A DNA stretch of 64,000 nt, from the NCBI GenBank assembly GCA_963737705.1, contig CAVTTP010000004.1, positions 372,001 to 436,000 on the forward strand. Direction: 5' to 3'. A program made the position numbers and the translations under genes. Shown piece after piece: positions 26,110-34,839 of this stretch (position 1 is its first letter; every line of letters starts with the position of its first letter). Source of the DNA: PALSA-607 sp963737705 (GTDB lineage: Bacteria; Actinomycetota; Actinomycetes; Acidothermales; Acidothermaceae). The notes under the pieces were generated by a model. It did no database searches and was not told the DNA's origin. It was given only the letters and a program-made list of their open reading frames with translations.

Positions 26110-28290
26110 ATGACGGACCATCGGCCGCTCGATCTCGCATCGCCGTGGGTCGAACTCGTCGCCACTGAGCACGATTGGGATGCTGCCGATCCAGCGCTTC
26201 TCACGCTGATGCTTAACCAGTTGATCCTCATCCGGACATTCGAGGAATACGTACTGGAGCTCGCAAGCGGAGGACTCATCCACGGGCCGGCGCACTCGAG
26301 CATCGGGCAAGAGGCCGGCGCCGTCGGGTCAATATTGCCGCTCACAAGCGCCGATTCCGTCAACGGTTCCCATCGCGGTCACCATCAGTTCTTAGCCAAG
26401 GCGTTGTCGCACGTTGCGCCCAAAGGCCTCGATCTGACGGCGGAACTGTCCGACGACGTGCAGACCGTTCTGCTACGGACGCTCGCTGAGATCTGCGGCT
26501 TGTCGCGCGGTTGGAGTCATGGCCGCGGCGGCTCGATGCACCTGCAGTGGAAGCAGGCGGGGGCGATGGGCACAAACGCAATCGTCGGCGGCGGCGTACC
26601 GCAGGCTGCCGGGTTCGCGTGGGCGCATCGGCACGCGGCCACAGACGCCGTCGCCGTGACCTACTTCGGTGACGGCGCCGCGAATATCGGCTCGACGCTG
26701 GAGACCTTCAACCTGGCGGCCGCATGGAAGCTGCCGATCTGCTTCTTCATAGAAAACAATCGCTACGCGGTGTCGACGAATGTCGATGAGGCTACGGGCG
26801 AGCCGCGTCTCTCTGCGCGTGGACCGGGATTCGGCATCTCGAGTTGGCGCGTCGACGGGATGGACCCGCTCGCGGTGTATCTAGCGACTCAGGAGGCGCT
26901 GACGCACATGCGCGCCGGCCTTGGTCCGACGATGATCGAGGCGGTTACGTACCGCTACTTCCATCAGAACGGGCCTTTTCCTGGAAGCGCGTTCGGATAT
27001 CGCTCCAAGGAAGAAGAGGCGCATTGGCGCGGGCGTGATCCGATCCAACAGGTCGGTCGGCACTTGGTGCGGCGCGGGATCATGGAGCAGGTCTCGATCG
27101 ACGCGGCGATCGAAGGCGCAAAGCATGCGATGGCCGAAGTCGGGCAGTTGCTCTTTGAGCCGCTCGAAGGTGGGAAGCCAGGGCAACGCAGAATTCGGCC
27201 GGTCGAATGGCCTGACCCGGAGTTTGCGGACGTCGGTGTGCGCGGCGACCTCAGCGAATTCGACGGCGCATATGTGGCCGATCGCGATTCGTATGTCGGC
27301 AGGATTTCTGAGCAGAAGTTCATCGACGCGGTGGCGGGGGTGATGACCCGCCGGATGGAGACTGACCCGACGATCGTCGTCATGGGCGAGGATGTTCACC
27401 GCCTCAGTGGAGGTACTAACGGCGCGACGAAAGGCCTCAAGGACCGCTTTCCAGATCGAGTACTCGGGACGCCGATTAGCGAAAACGCTTTCACTGGCTT
27501 AGGTGGGGGCATCGCGATAGATGGTCGGTTCAAGCCAGTTGTCGAGTTCATGTACGCCGACTTCCTGTGGGTAGCCGCAGATCAGCTCTTCAACCAGATT
27601 GCGAAGGCACGCCACATGTTTGGCGGCGACGGCGCCGTGCCGTTCGTGCTCCGTATCAAAGTCGCGATGGGCACTGGCTATGGGTCACAGCACTCGATGG
27701 ATCCCGCCGGCATCTTCGCGACAGCACCTGGTTGGCGAATCGTGGCACCGTCGACCCCCTTCGATTACGTCGGTCTCATGAACAGCGCGCTGTTGTGTCA
27801 GGACCCGGTCGTCGTGCTGGAACACGTTGATCTCTATACGTCCTCCGGTGCAGGTCCTGCGGAAGACTTGGACTACTGCCTGCCGGTAGGTAAGGCCGCG
27901 GTACGCCGCGTCGGCAAGCAGATAACCGTGATCTCCTACCTGGCCATGGTTCAGTACGCGCTTGATGCCGTCGAACAGTTGGGCGACGTTGACGCCGAGG
28001 TGATCGATTTGCGTTGGCTTGATCGCGCCAGCATCGATTGGGAGACGATCGGCGCCAGCATCAAGAAAACAAACAACGTACTCATCGCCGAGCAGGGTGC
28101 CGTGGGGACTTCCTACGGAGCGTGGCTGGCTGATGAGATCCAACGACGCTATTTCGACTGGCTTGATCAGCCCGTACAGCGGGTGACCGGTCGAGAAGGA
28201 TCTCCGAGCATCAGCAAGGTTCTTGAGCGTGCCGCGATCGCGAAGACTGAGGAAGTAGTTGCCCGGCTTTCTGAGATCGGGATTTCCTAG
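26110..28290 (+). CDS. Fused 2-oxoacid dehydrogenase E1 (alpha-beta single chain)
   Basis: 726 residues from ATG at 26110 (GGAG 7 bases upstream); the earlier ATG at 26056 lies in a candidate operator. Residues about 1-380 are the alpha part, with the thiamine-diphosphate motif GDGAANIGSTLETFNLAAAWKLPICFFIENN and RGWSHGRGGSMHLQW. From about residue 400 the beta part follows (EQKFIDAVAGVMTRRMETDPTIVVMGEDV, LGTPISENAFTGLGGGIAI), ending in a transketolase C-terminal domain. Single-chain E1s of this kind occur in branched-chain and acetoin-like complexes. It is followed at once by E2. The 2-oxo substrate is not evident. Confidence 0.92.
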   Translation: MTDHRPLDLASPWVELVATEHDWDAADPALLTLMLNQLILIRTFEEYVLELASGGLIHGPAHSSIGQEAGAVGSILPLTSADSVNGSHRGHHQFLAKALSHVAPKGLDLTAELSDDVQTVLLRTLAEICGLSRGWSHGRGGSMHLQWKQAGAMGTNAIVGGGVPQAAGFAWAHRHAATDAVAVTYFGDGAANIGSTLETFNLAAAWKLPICFFIENNRYAVSTNVDEATGEPRLSARGPGFGISSWRVDGMDPLAVYLATQEALTHMRAGLGPTMIEAVTYRYFHQNGPFPGSAFGYRSKEEEAHWRGRDPIQQVGRHLVRRGIMEQVSIDAAIEGAKHAMAEVGQLLFEPLEGGKPGQRRIRPVEWPDPEFADVGVRGDLSEFDGAYVADRDSYVGRISEQKFIDAVAGVMTRRMETDPTIVVMGEDVHRLSGGTNGATKGLKDRFPDRVLGTPISENAFTGLGGGIAIDGRFKPVVEFMYADFLWVAADQLFNQIAKARHMFGGDGAVPFVLRIKVAMGTGYGSQHSMDPAGIFATAPGWRIVAPSTPFDYVGLMNSALLCQDPVVVLEHVDLYTSSGAGPAEDLDYCLPVGKAAVRRVGKQITVISYLAMVQYALDAVEQLGDVDAEVIDLRWLDRASIDWETIGASIKKTNNVLIAEQGAVGTSYGAWLADEIQRRYFDWLDQPVQRVTGREGSPSISKVLERAAIAKTEEVVARLSEIGIS

Positions 28291-28291
28291 A

Positions 28292-29539
28292 ATGGCCAGG
28301 CTTCTACGCATGCCCGAGGTCGCGGCGAACGCTGTCGACGCGATCCTGGCCGGCTGGCCAGTGGCCGAGAATGTTGCCTTCGGGGCGGGCGATCCGATCG
28401 CAACTGTCGAGACGGACAAAGCCATCGTCGACGTGCCTGCCGAGGTCGACGGGGTGATCCTGAAGCAGTTGGTGCAGCCAGGCGCCCAGGTCGGCGTCGG
28501 CGAACCCATCGCGATCCTGGGCGATGTCGGCGAGCCCGCCGACAATCTCGGCGCGCTTCTTGCGGAACTCGCAGTGGTACCCGACGCTGCGCCGGAGCAG
28601 AGCGCGATGCCCGACCACGCCGAACCGGCCACGACTTCCTCCAGCACGCCCATCGCGCCGACGAGTGCAGCGGAGACCGACGGCCGAATATTCACCAGCC
28701 CCCTCGCTCGGCGAGTCGCGAAAGATGCAGGTATCTCGCTGATCCAGTTGACCGGCACAGGTCAGGGTGGGCGAGTCGTTCGGCGCGACGTCGACTTGGC
28801 AATCGAGATGAGGTCCGCACCGCCCGCGATCGCGCCTCTGTCACGTTCGGATTCCACCGCCGCGTATGTCGACGTTCCGCATACGCGACTCCGTCGCGCG
28901 ATAGCGGCACGGCTCACCGAAAGTGTTCGAGACGCTCCTCACTTCTACCTCAATGGCGCCGCTCGCGTCGACAAGCTCCTCAAGCTCAGGTCACGCATCA
29001 ACGCTGAGAACTCGGTCCGGATTTCAGTGAACGACTTCGTGGTGATGGCGGCCGCGCGCGCTCACGTCCTTGTTCCGGCCATGAATGTCGTCTGGACCGC
29101 CGATTCGGTGCGCGCGTATTCACAAGTAGATATCTCTGTGGCCGTGGCGACTGAGCGGGGTCTTGTGACGCCTGTCGTGCACGGTGTCGAACGTATGACA
29201 CTCTCGGAGCTTGCATCGACCACAACCGACCTGGTGAGCCGTGCGAGGTCGGGCACGTTACGGCAGGAAGAACTCGAGGGTGGCACGCTGACAATCACCA
29301 ATCTCGGTGTCTACGGGACAGCGGACTTCGCGGCCATCATCAATCCACCGCAAGCTGCGATCCTGGCCGTCGGCGCCGCAAAACCGCAGCCGATGGTTGT
29401 CAAGCAGAAGCTGCGCGTCGGGACACAGCTGAATGTCACGCTCTCGGTCGATCACCGGCCCATTGACGGGGCGATCGCCGCCCAGTGGATGGCCGCGTTC
29501 TTGTCGATCCTCGAGGAACCGCTTCGACTCCTGGTCTAA
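28292..29539 (+). CDS. Dihydrolipoamide acyltransferase (E2)
   Basis: 415 residues from ATG one base after the E1 stop. Residues 1-75 are a lipoyl domain, with the lipoylated Lys43 in ETDKAIVDVP. About residues 132-168 are the E1/E3-binding domain (FTSPLARRVAKDAGISLIQLTGTGQGGRVVRRDVD). The catalytic domain ends with VDHRPIDGAIAAQW, containing the active-site His and Asp. It would transfer the acyl group made by the fused E1 (and perhaps by the split E1 at 19515) to CoA. No dihydrolipoamide dehydrogenase is present here, so E3 must come from elsewhere. Confidence 0.93.
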   Translation: MARLLRMPEVAANAVDAILAGWPVAENVAFGAGDPIATVETDKAIVDVPAEVDGVILKQLVQPGAQVGVGEPIAILGDVGEPADNLGALLAELAVVPDAAPEQSAMPDHAEPATTSSSTPIAPTSAAETDGRIFTSPLARRVAKDAGISLIQLTGTGQGGRVVRRDVDLAIEMRSAPPAIAPLSRSDSTAAYVDVPHTRLRRAIAARLTESVRDAPHFYLNGAARVDKLLKLRSRINAENSVRISVNDFVVMAAARAHVLVPAMNVVWTADSVRAYSQVDISVAVATERGLVTPVVHGVERMTLSELASTTTDLVSRARSGTLRQEELEGGTLTITNLGVYGTADFAAIINPPQAAILAVGAAKPQPMVVKQKLRVGTQLNVTLSVDHRPIDGAIAAQWMAAFLSILEEPLRLLV

Positions 29540-29547
29540 ATCCTTCG

Positions 29548-31914
29548 CTAGGAAGTGCCTGCTAGCGGGCGAGCTGCGGGTTCGCGACCCACTGGCTGTT
29601 TAGGTCGCGCCAGCAACGGTGTGATCGGCGTGATCGGTCGTGAGACGGCGGTGCCTGCCTGCACGGTTACCTCGTTGCCCTCGTGGTAAAGGGTCAGGGT
29701 GGCGTCGGCACCATCACGAAGTGAGTACGTCGCTTCCTCACGGGTGATGTCGACCTTCACCTTCAACCCTCGCCAGCGCAAGTTGACGGCGAGCCGATCG
29801 ATCGCTTCCGGAAGTTGCGGTCTGAACTGAAGCTTCCCGCCCTCATCGCGAGCGCCACCGAATCCGACGACGAGTGACACCCACGCACCAGCCAATGACG
29901 CCATGTGCAGGCCGTCGCGGGTGTTGTGGTGAATGTCGTGCAGGTCGATGAAGGCCGCCTCGGACGCGTAGTCATACGCGAGCTCCAGGTGCCCGACTTC
30001 GGCGCAGATAACTGCTTGTACGTTCGCCGAAAGCGACGAGTCGCGGACGGTCCGCTGCTCGTAATAGTCGACGTTGCGAGCCTTGTCGTCGGGGGAGAAG
30101 ACGCTGCCGTACATGCACATAGCCAACTCGAGATCGGCCTGCTTGACGACCTGCCGCCGGTACAGCTCGAAGTACGGCACATGCAAGAGCAGCGGGTACT
30201 TGTCCTTCCATTTCTCAAAGTCCCACTCAGGCAGCATCGTGAAGCCGTAATTCTGTTCGTGAACGCGCAACTGCTCGTTGTAGGGCACCGAAACCATCGC
30301 AGCTGCAGACCGCCAGGTTGCGATCTCACCCGAGGTGACACCGAACTGGGCCGCAAGATCGAGATGGCGTTCGGCAGCGTCGGCGGCCGCGACAAGATTG
30401 TGCGCTGCGGCAAGATTCGTGTAGATGTTGTCGTCGACGAGCGCCGTGTATTCGTCCGGGCCGGTGACGCCCGCGATGTGCCATTTGCCGTCGCGGCCGA
30501 AGTTGCCGAGCGACATCCATAGTCGCGCTGATTCCGCGAGCAGCTCAAGGCCACCTTGAATCTCGACCGACAGATCGCCCGTTACCTCGGTGTAGCGCGC
30601 GAGAGCATTGCCGATGTCGGCCGTTACATGCATGGCCGCGGTTCCAGCGGGCCAATATCCGGAGCACTCCTCGCCCCGAATGGTTCGCCATGGGAAGGCG
30701 GCACCTTGAACACCGAGCGTTTGCGCGCGCTGTTTAGCCAAGTCGAGCGTCGAATACCGCCACCGCAGGGCGTGGGCCGCGGCGTCAGGTGCTGTGTAGA
30801 TGAGTACTGGCAGCACGAAGGCTTCCGTGTCCCAGAACGTGTGACCGTCGTAGCCAGGCCCAGTCAGACCCTTTGCGGCGATACCGCGACCCTCGCTGCG
30901 CGCGCTGGCCTGCAAGACATGGAAGAGCCCGAATCGCGCCGCCTGCTGGATCTCGTCATCGCCGACGACCTCGACGTCGGCGCCGTCCCAGAACTCGTCG
31001 AGATATGCGCGTTGTTCAGCGAGTAGTTGTTCGAAGCCCGACAGCCGCGCCATGGTGACCGCGCCGGCGACTTGATCACGCAACGCCTCCTGGCTGCGAA
31101 CATTCGACCAGCCCCAGCCCACGTACTTGCGAAGCGTCAGCTTCTCGCCGGGTTGGAGTGAACTGATGGCGGTCAGCCGTGCCCAATCGGGTGCGTAGTG
31201 CGATTCGAGGTCGATCTTGCTCGGCCCTTCGACCACGTTCGACATCCCCGCGGCCATCTGGAGCTTGCTAGATCGGGTGCGGTGCACCAGGAGCATGCCT
31301 TGATCGGTAATCGATTGGTCGACCGCTTCGAGTGGGCTCTCCATCGCGGCTGCCTCGCGCGGATCCCCGGTCTGCGCGGGAACTGCTTCGTTCGCCACTA
31401 GCTCGGACTGCACGACGATGCGCATTGGGTCGTCGACGGCCTCGACCTCGTACTCGATCGCGGCGATCGCTCGCTGCGTGAACGACACCAGCCGCGTCGA
31501 CCGAATTCGAACCTTCTTGCCGGCTGGCGAGATCCACTCCACGTTGCGTACGAGCGTCCCGGCCCGCAAGTCGAGTATCCGCTCGTGCGACACGAGGGTT
31601 CCGTAGCGAACGTCGAACGGTTCATCGTCGACGAGCAACCGGATCAGCTTGCCGTTCGTGACGTTGACGATCGACTGGCTCGACTCCGGGTTCCCGTACG
31701 CGCTTTCGGCGTAGGGCAACGGCCGCAGCTCGAAGAAGGACGTGAGGTAAGTGCCGGGGATGCCGTGCGGCTCGCCCTCGTCAAGGTTGCCGCGGAGGCC
31801 GATGTGCCCGTTGGCCAGCGCGAACAGCGACTCGGACTGCGCGATTACCTCGAGGTTCAGACGGGTCTCGCGTAGTTGCCACGGTTCTGCGGGGTAGGCC
31901 GGGTGGTCGATCAT
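29548..31914 (-). CDS. Glycoside hydrolase family 65 disaccharide phosphorylase
   Basis: 788 residues. The start MIDHPAYPAEPWQLRETRLN is typical of GH65. The general acid Glu488 lies in GVTGPDEYTALVDDNIYTN, at almost the same number as Glu487 of Lactobacillus brevis maltose phosphorylase. The phosphate-binding His-Ser region and the C-terminal jelly-roll are at the expected places. It would phosphorolyse maltose, trehalose, kojibiose or a similar alpha-glucoside to beta-glucose 1-phosphate; specificity cannot be read. It is co-expressed with beta-phosphoglucomutase through an ATGA overlap and converges on the E2 gene with an 8-base gap. Confidence 0.93.
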   Translation of the reverse strand: MIDHPAYPAEPWQLRETRLNLEVIAQSESLFALANGHIGLRGNLDEGEPHGIPGTYLTSFFELRPLPYAESAYGNPESSQSIVNVTNGKLIRLLVDDEPFDVRYGTLVSHERILDLRAGTLVRNVEWISPAGKKVRIRSTRLVSFTQRAIAAIEYEVEAVDDPMRIVVQSELVANEAVPAQTGDPREAAAMESPLEAVDQSITDQGMLLVHRTRSSKLQMAAGMSNVVEGPSKIDLESHYAPDWARLTAISSLQPGEKLTLRKYVGWGWSNVRSQEALRDQVAGAVTMARLSGFEQLLAEQRAYLDEFWDGADVEVVGDDEIQQAARFGLFHVLQASARSEGRGIAAKGLTGPGYDGHTFWDTEAFVLPVLIYTAPDAAAHALRWRYSTLDLAKQRAQTLGVQGAAFPWRTIRGEECSGYWPAGTAAMHVTADIGNALARYTEVTGDLSVEIQGGLELLAESARLWMSLGNFGRDGKWHIAGVTGPDEYTALVDDNIYTNLAAAHNLVAAADAAERHLDLAAQFGVTSGEIATWRSAAAMVSVPYNEQLRVHEQNYGFTMLPEWDFEKWKDKYPLLLHVPYFELYRRQVVKQADLELAMCMYGSVFSPDDKARNVDYYEQRTVRDSSLSANVQAVICAEVGHLELAYDYASEAAFIDLHDIHHNTRDGLHMASLAGAWVSLVVGFGGARDEGGKLQFRPQLPEAIDRLAVNLRWRGLKVKVDITREEATYSLRDGADATLTLYHEGNEVTVQAGTAVSRPITPITPLLARPKQPVGREPAARPLAGTS

Positions 31915-32663
31915 GTCGCTTTCCCAAGCAGCTCGGCCAGGTCAGTCACGACGATATCCGCGCCGTGTTCCTTGAGCTGCTTGCCATGCGTGGCGTCGAG
32001 TCGATTGACACCGACGACGCAACCGAACTTGCCTGCTCGCCCTGCTTCGACGCCAGCCAGTGCGTCTTCGAACACCGCAGCGGCGCCAGGCTCGACCCCC
32101 GCGCATTTGGCGCCAGCGAGGAACGTGTCGGGTGCCGGCTTTCCCTTCAAGTGGTCGGTCTCGATCGTCACGCCGTCGATACGGCCCTCGATGTAGTCGC
32201 CGAGCCCGGTGACCTCGAGAACGGCAGCGGTGTTCGCACTTGACGAGACCACGATGCGCCGCAAGCCGGCGTCCCGCGCGGCTTGCAGATAGCGACGTGA
32301 CCCCTCGAACACCTTCACGCCGTCCTGCTTGATGTGCTTGAGCACGAGCGCATTCTTTCGGTTACCCAAGCCGTTGATGGTCTCGGCATCGGGACCGTCA
32401 TCGGGCTTGCCCTCGGGGAGCTCGATACCGCGACTGTGCAAGAACGTGCGGACGCCGTCAGCGCGCGGCAGGCCGTCGACGTACTTGTCGTAGTCCTTGA
32501 CGGGATCGAAGGGCACGAACGGCTTGCCGGTGCTCGCGGCGCGCGTCTTAAGGAACGCGTCGAACGTCTCGGTCCAGGCCTTGTCATGGACCGAAGCGGT
32601 ATCGGTCAGCACGCCGTCGAGATCGAACAGGCACGCTGTCACGTGGTCGGGCAACCCCAGCAT
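31911..32663 (-). CDS. pgmB: Beta-phosphoglucomutase (HAD superfamily)
   Basis: 250 residues from ATG, with GGAGG upstream. Residues 13-18 read FDLDGV with nucleophile Asp14 and acid/base Asp16. A cap domain follows with the family region KDYDKYVDGLPRADGVRTFLHSRGI, then VSSSANTAAVLE (motif 2 Ser) and FEDALAGVEAGRAG. It would convert beta-glucose 1-phosphate made by the GH65 enzyme to glucose 6-phosphate. The two genes form a compact operon for one alpha-glucoside. Confidence 0.92.
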   Translation of the reverse strand: MLGLPDHVTACLFDLDGVLTDTASVHDKAWTETFDAFLKTRAASTGKPFVPFDPVKDYDKYVDGLPRADGVRTFLHSRGIELPEGKPDDGPDAETINGLGNRKNALVLKHIKQDGVKVFEGSRRYLQAARDAGLRRIVVSSSANTAAVLEVTGLGDYIEGRIDGVTIETDHLKGKPAPDTFLAGAKCAGVEPGAAAVFEDALAGVEAGRAGKFGCVVGVNRLDATHGKQLKEHGADIVVTDLAELLGKAT

Positions 32664-32726
32664 TGCGGCCTCCTTCGGGGGCTAGCATTCCCTAATCGGT
32701 GTAACCGACGCCCGCGGGAGGTCACG

Positions 32727-33329
32727 ATGTCGGGAATCGTGTCGCCAGGCTTTTTCGGCCGCAGGCGCGAGGGCGGCCAGGCGTTACCACCGGGCCAGTA
32801 TCTGGTGCGCGACTTCCCGGTGCTGTCGGCGGGTCCGACGCCCAGGGTCACGCCCGACACGTGGGAGTTCCGCATCGTCGCCGAGACCGGCGAGCAGCGA
32901 ACGTGGGACTGGAAAGCGTTTCGCGCTCTCCCCGCCGTCGACGTGACCGTCGACCTGCATTGCGTCACGAAATGGTCAAAGCTCGGTACTACCTGGCGTG
33001 GTGTGTCCGTCGACGTCCTGGTTGAGGGCATCGAGACCAACGCTGAATACGCGCTGGTGTTGTCGTACGGCGGCTACACGACGAACCTGCCTTTGCGAGA
33101 CTTGCTCGACGGGAAAGCATGGCTCGCGTTCGCCTATGACGGATCCGACCTGACCCCTGAACATGGCGGTCCGGTGCGACTCCTCGTGCCGCACCTCTAC
33201 CTCTGGAAGTCGGCGAAGTGGGTGCGCGGGATCGACTTTCGCACCACCGAGCAGCGCGGGTTTTGGGAACAGTTGGGCTACCACGATTACGGAGATCCGT
33301 GGCTCGAGCAGCGGTACTCGGAAGACTGA
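32727..33329 (+). CDS. Molybdopterin-dependent oxidoreductase, sulfite-oxidase fold
   Basis: 200 residues from ATG, with GGGAGG upstream. It is a small, soluble-looking protein made of the oxidoreductase molybdopterin-binding domain only. The molybdenum-ligand Cys is in VDLHCVTKWSKLGTTWRGVSVDVL, and the C-terminal YLWKSAKWVRGIDF is typical of this family. There is no Tat signal peptide and no dimerisation domain, unlike MsrP (YedY) or sulfite oxidase. It overlaps a flavin reductase gene, so the pair may act as a cytoplasmic reductase or oxidase. Substrate unknown. Confidence 0.88.
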   Translation: MSGIVSPGFFGRRREGGQALPPGQYLVRDFPVLSAGPTPRVTPDTWEFRIVAETGEQRTWDWKAFRALPAVDVTVDLHCVTKWSKLGTTWRGVSVDVLVEGIETNAEYALVLSYGGYTTNLPLRDLLDGKAWLAFAYDGSDLTPEHGGPVRLLVPHLYLWKSAKWVRGIDFRTTEQRGFWEQLGYHDYGDPWLEQRYSED

Positions 33330-34057
33330 CCTGGCGCGTCGGCACGCTGGTCTCTATTCGTGACGAGACCGCGGTCGCTCGCACATTGGTTTTTGAAATC
33401 CCGGACTGGCCAGGCCACCTCGCCGGCCAGCACGTCGACGTCCGACTGACCGCAGCAGACGGCTACTCGACCGAGCGCTCCTACTCGATCGCGTCCGCGG
33501 TCGACGGCGATCTCGTAGAACTAACGATCGAGCGATTGTCGGACGGCGAGGTGTCGCCGTATCTGTCGCAAGTGCTGCGCGTCGGCGATCAGATTGAGTT
33601 GCGCGGACCGATCGGTGGTTGGTTTGTGTGGGATCCCGACGTTGATTCGCCGGCGCTGCTCGTTGGTGGTGGCTCGGGCGTAGTGCCGTTGATGGCGATG
33701 GTGCGTACGCGCGCGCGACTGGGTTCGGCGGCTCCGTTTCGGCTCCTCTACTCGGTTCGTGATCCGGCGTCCGTGCTGTACGGGCCGGAACTCGATCGGC
33801 TGCGAGCTGATCCGCTGCTTGAGGTGTACTACGCGTACACGCGTCAGGCGCCAGTCGGCTTCGCGCGGCCGGTCGGTCGCATCGACGCGGCCTTCCTTGA
33901 AGAGTTCGGCTACAGCGCTGCACTGCGACCTGCTGTCTTTGTGTGTGGTCCGACGGGCTTCGTCGAAACGATCGCCGATCTGCTCGTTGCCGCAGGCCAC
34001 AACGCGCACCGAGTGAAAACCGAGCGGTTCGGACCAAGTGGAGGGAGCACTGGATGA
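33299..34057 (+). CDS. Ferredoxin-NADP reductase-type FAD oxidoreductase
   Basis: About 252 residues from GTG at 33299 (GGAG just upstream), which overlaps the molybdenum protein gene by 31 bases. The FAD-binding motif RSYSIAS, the pyridine-nucleotide loop LLVGGGSGVVPLMAMVR and the C-terminal VFVCGPTGFVETI are intact. There is no iron-sulfur domain. It should pass electrons between NAD(P)H and the molybdopterin protein next to it. The following DUF6510 gene overlaps its stop by 4 bases, making a tight three-gene unit. Confidence 0.9.
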   Translation: MARAAVLGRLTWRVGTLVSIRDETAVARTLVFEIPDWPGHLAGQHVDVRLTAADGYSTERSYSIASAVDGDLVELTIERLSDGEVSPYLSQVLRVGDQIELRGPIGGWFVWDPDVDSPALLVGGGSGVVPLMAMVRTRARLGSAAPFRLLYSVRDPASVLYGPELDRLRADPLLEVYYAYTRQAPVGFARPVGRIDAAFLEEFGYSAALRPAVFVCGPTGFVETIADLLVAAGHNAHRVKTERFGPSGGSTG

Positions 34058-34311
34058 GCGTTGCCCTTGACGGCAACACGATGGCGGGCGCGCTAGGTGA
34101 GCTGTTCGCGGTCGATGTGAGTGTTGCCGTCTTCGAATGTGCAGGGTGCAGTCACGCCGGCGTTGTTGCAGAGATCGTTGTCTATGCCGACGCCCCTGGC
34201 ATGGTCGGGCGTTGCCCTGCGTGTTCCGATGTGCTGTTGCGTCTCGTGCGATCGGATCGCCGGGCCTGGCTGGACATGAGTGGCGTCGTCAGTCTGCGCA
34301 TCGATATCTAG
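34054..34311 (+). CDS. DUF6510 zinc-ribbon-like small protein
   Basis: 85 residues from ATG overlapping the previous stop (ATGA). Two CxxC pairs (ECAGCSHAG and GRCPACSDVL), about 30 residues apart, suggest a zinc ribbon or rubredoxin-like metal site. The family is recognised as DUF6510 and occurs beside sulfite-oxidase-fold/flavin-reductase pairs; its role is unknown. It could be an assembly factor or an electron carrier. It shares a CTAG palindrome with the convergent SRPBCC gene: both stops lie in those bases. Confidence 0.75.
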   Translation: MSVALDGNTMAGALGELFAVDVSVAVFECAGCSHAGVVAEIVVYADAPGMVGRCPACSDVLLRLVRSDRRAWLDMSGVVSLRIDI

Positions 34312-34781
34312 GTCGACTTCGGGCCCGGCTTCGCGTATCGAGCCTCGATTGCGCGCAGTGTCGCGCGGAGGTTCTTGCGGATGAATCTCGTCCCAACAGG
34401 CGCCAGCAGCGCGCCGATCATTCGACCTTTGAGGCTGATGCCGTTGCGCACGACCACCGTCCGTACCGACGTCGAGCCGTCCGCGGTTTGAGTCAGTGTG
34501 TAACGGTGGCCGCTGCCGCGGCCCCAGATGTTGCTGTCCGTTGTCGTCAGGACGATATCCGTTGGATTCGACCAGTCGTAACGCAGCCGTTCCCACACCG
34601 CACCGGCTGCCTTCGAGCCTTCGGTGACGTCGGCCCAGGTGTCGCCGCGGTCGTGTACGACCAGGAACTCGGGCTTGCTGTTGGTCCAGACCTGCGATCT
34701 GTCGGGACCGAAGTCAGTCAGCGCTTCGAGGAACTGCACAGGGGTCGCGCTTGTTTCTTCCGTCACCGTGATGGTCGTCAT
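34308..34781 (-). CDS. SRPBCC (START-like) family protein
   Basis: About 157 residues if the ATG at 34781 is used (MTTITVTEETSATPVQFLEALTDFGPDRSQVW). This START/polyketide-cyclase-type fold forms a hydrophobic pocket. The ORF extends upstream to 34886, but that part overlaps the divergent gene and is not family-like. A C-terminal helix (IGALLAPVGTRFIRKNLRATLRAIEARY) closes the fold as usual. No ligand can be inferred. Confidence 0.72.
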   Translation of the reverse strand: MTTITVTEETSATPVQFLEALTDFGPDRSQVWTNSKPEFLVVHDRGDTWADVTEGSKAAGAVWERLRYDWSNPTDIVLTTTDSNIWGRGSGHRYTLTQTADGSTSVRTVVVRNGISLKGRMIGALLAPVGTRFIRKNLRATLRAIEARYAKPGPKST

Positions 34782-34839
34782 GAGCATCACTGTAAGCGGC
34801 GATCGCGTAGCGGCGGCCGGGTCGGGTCGTGCGCGGCCG

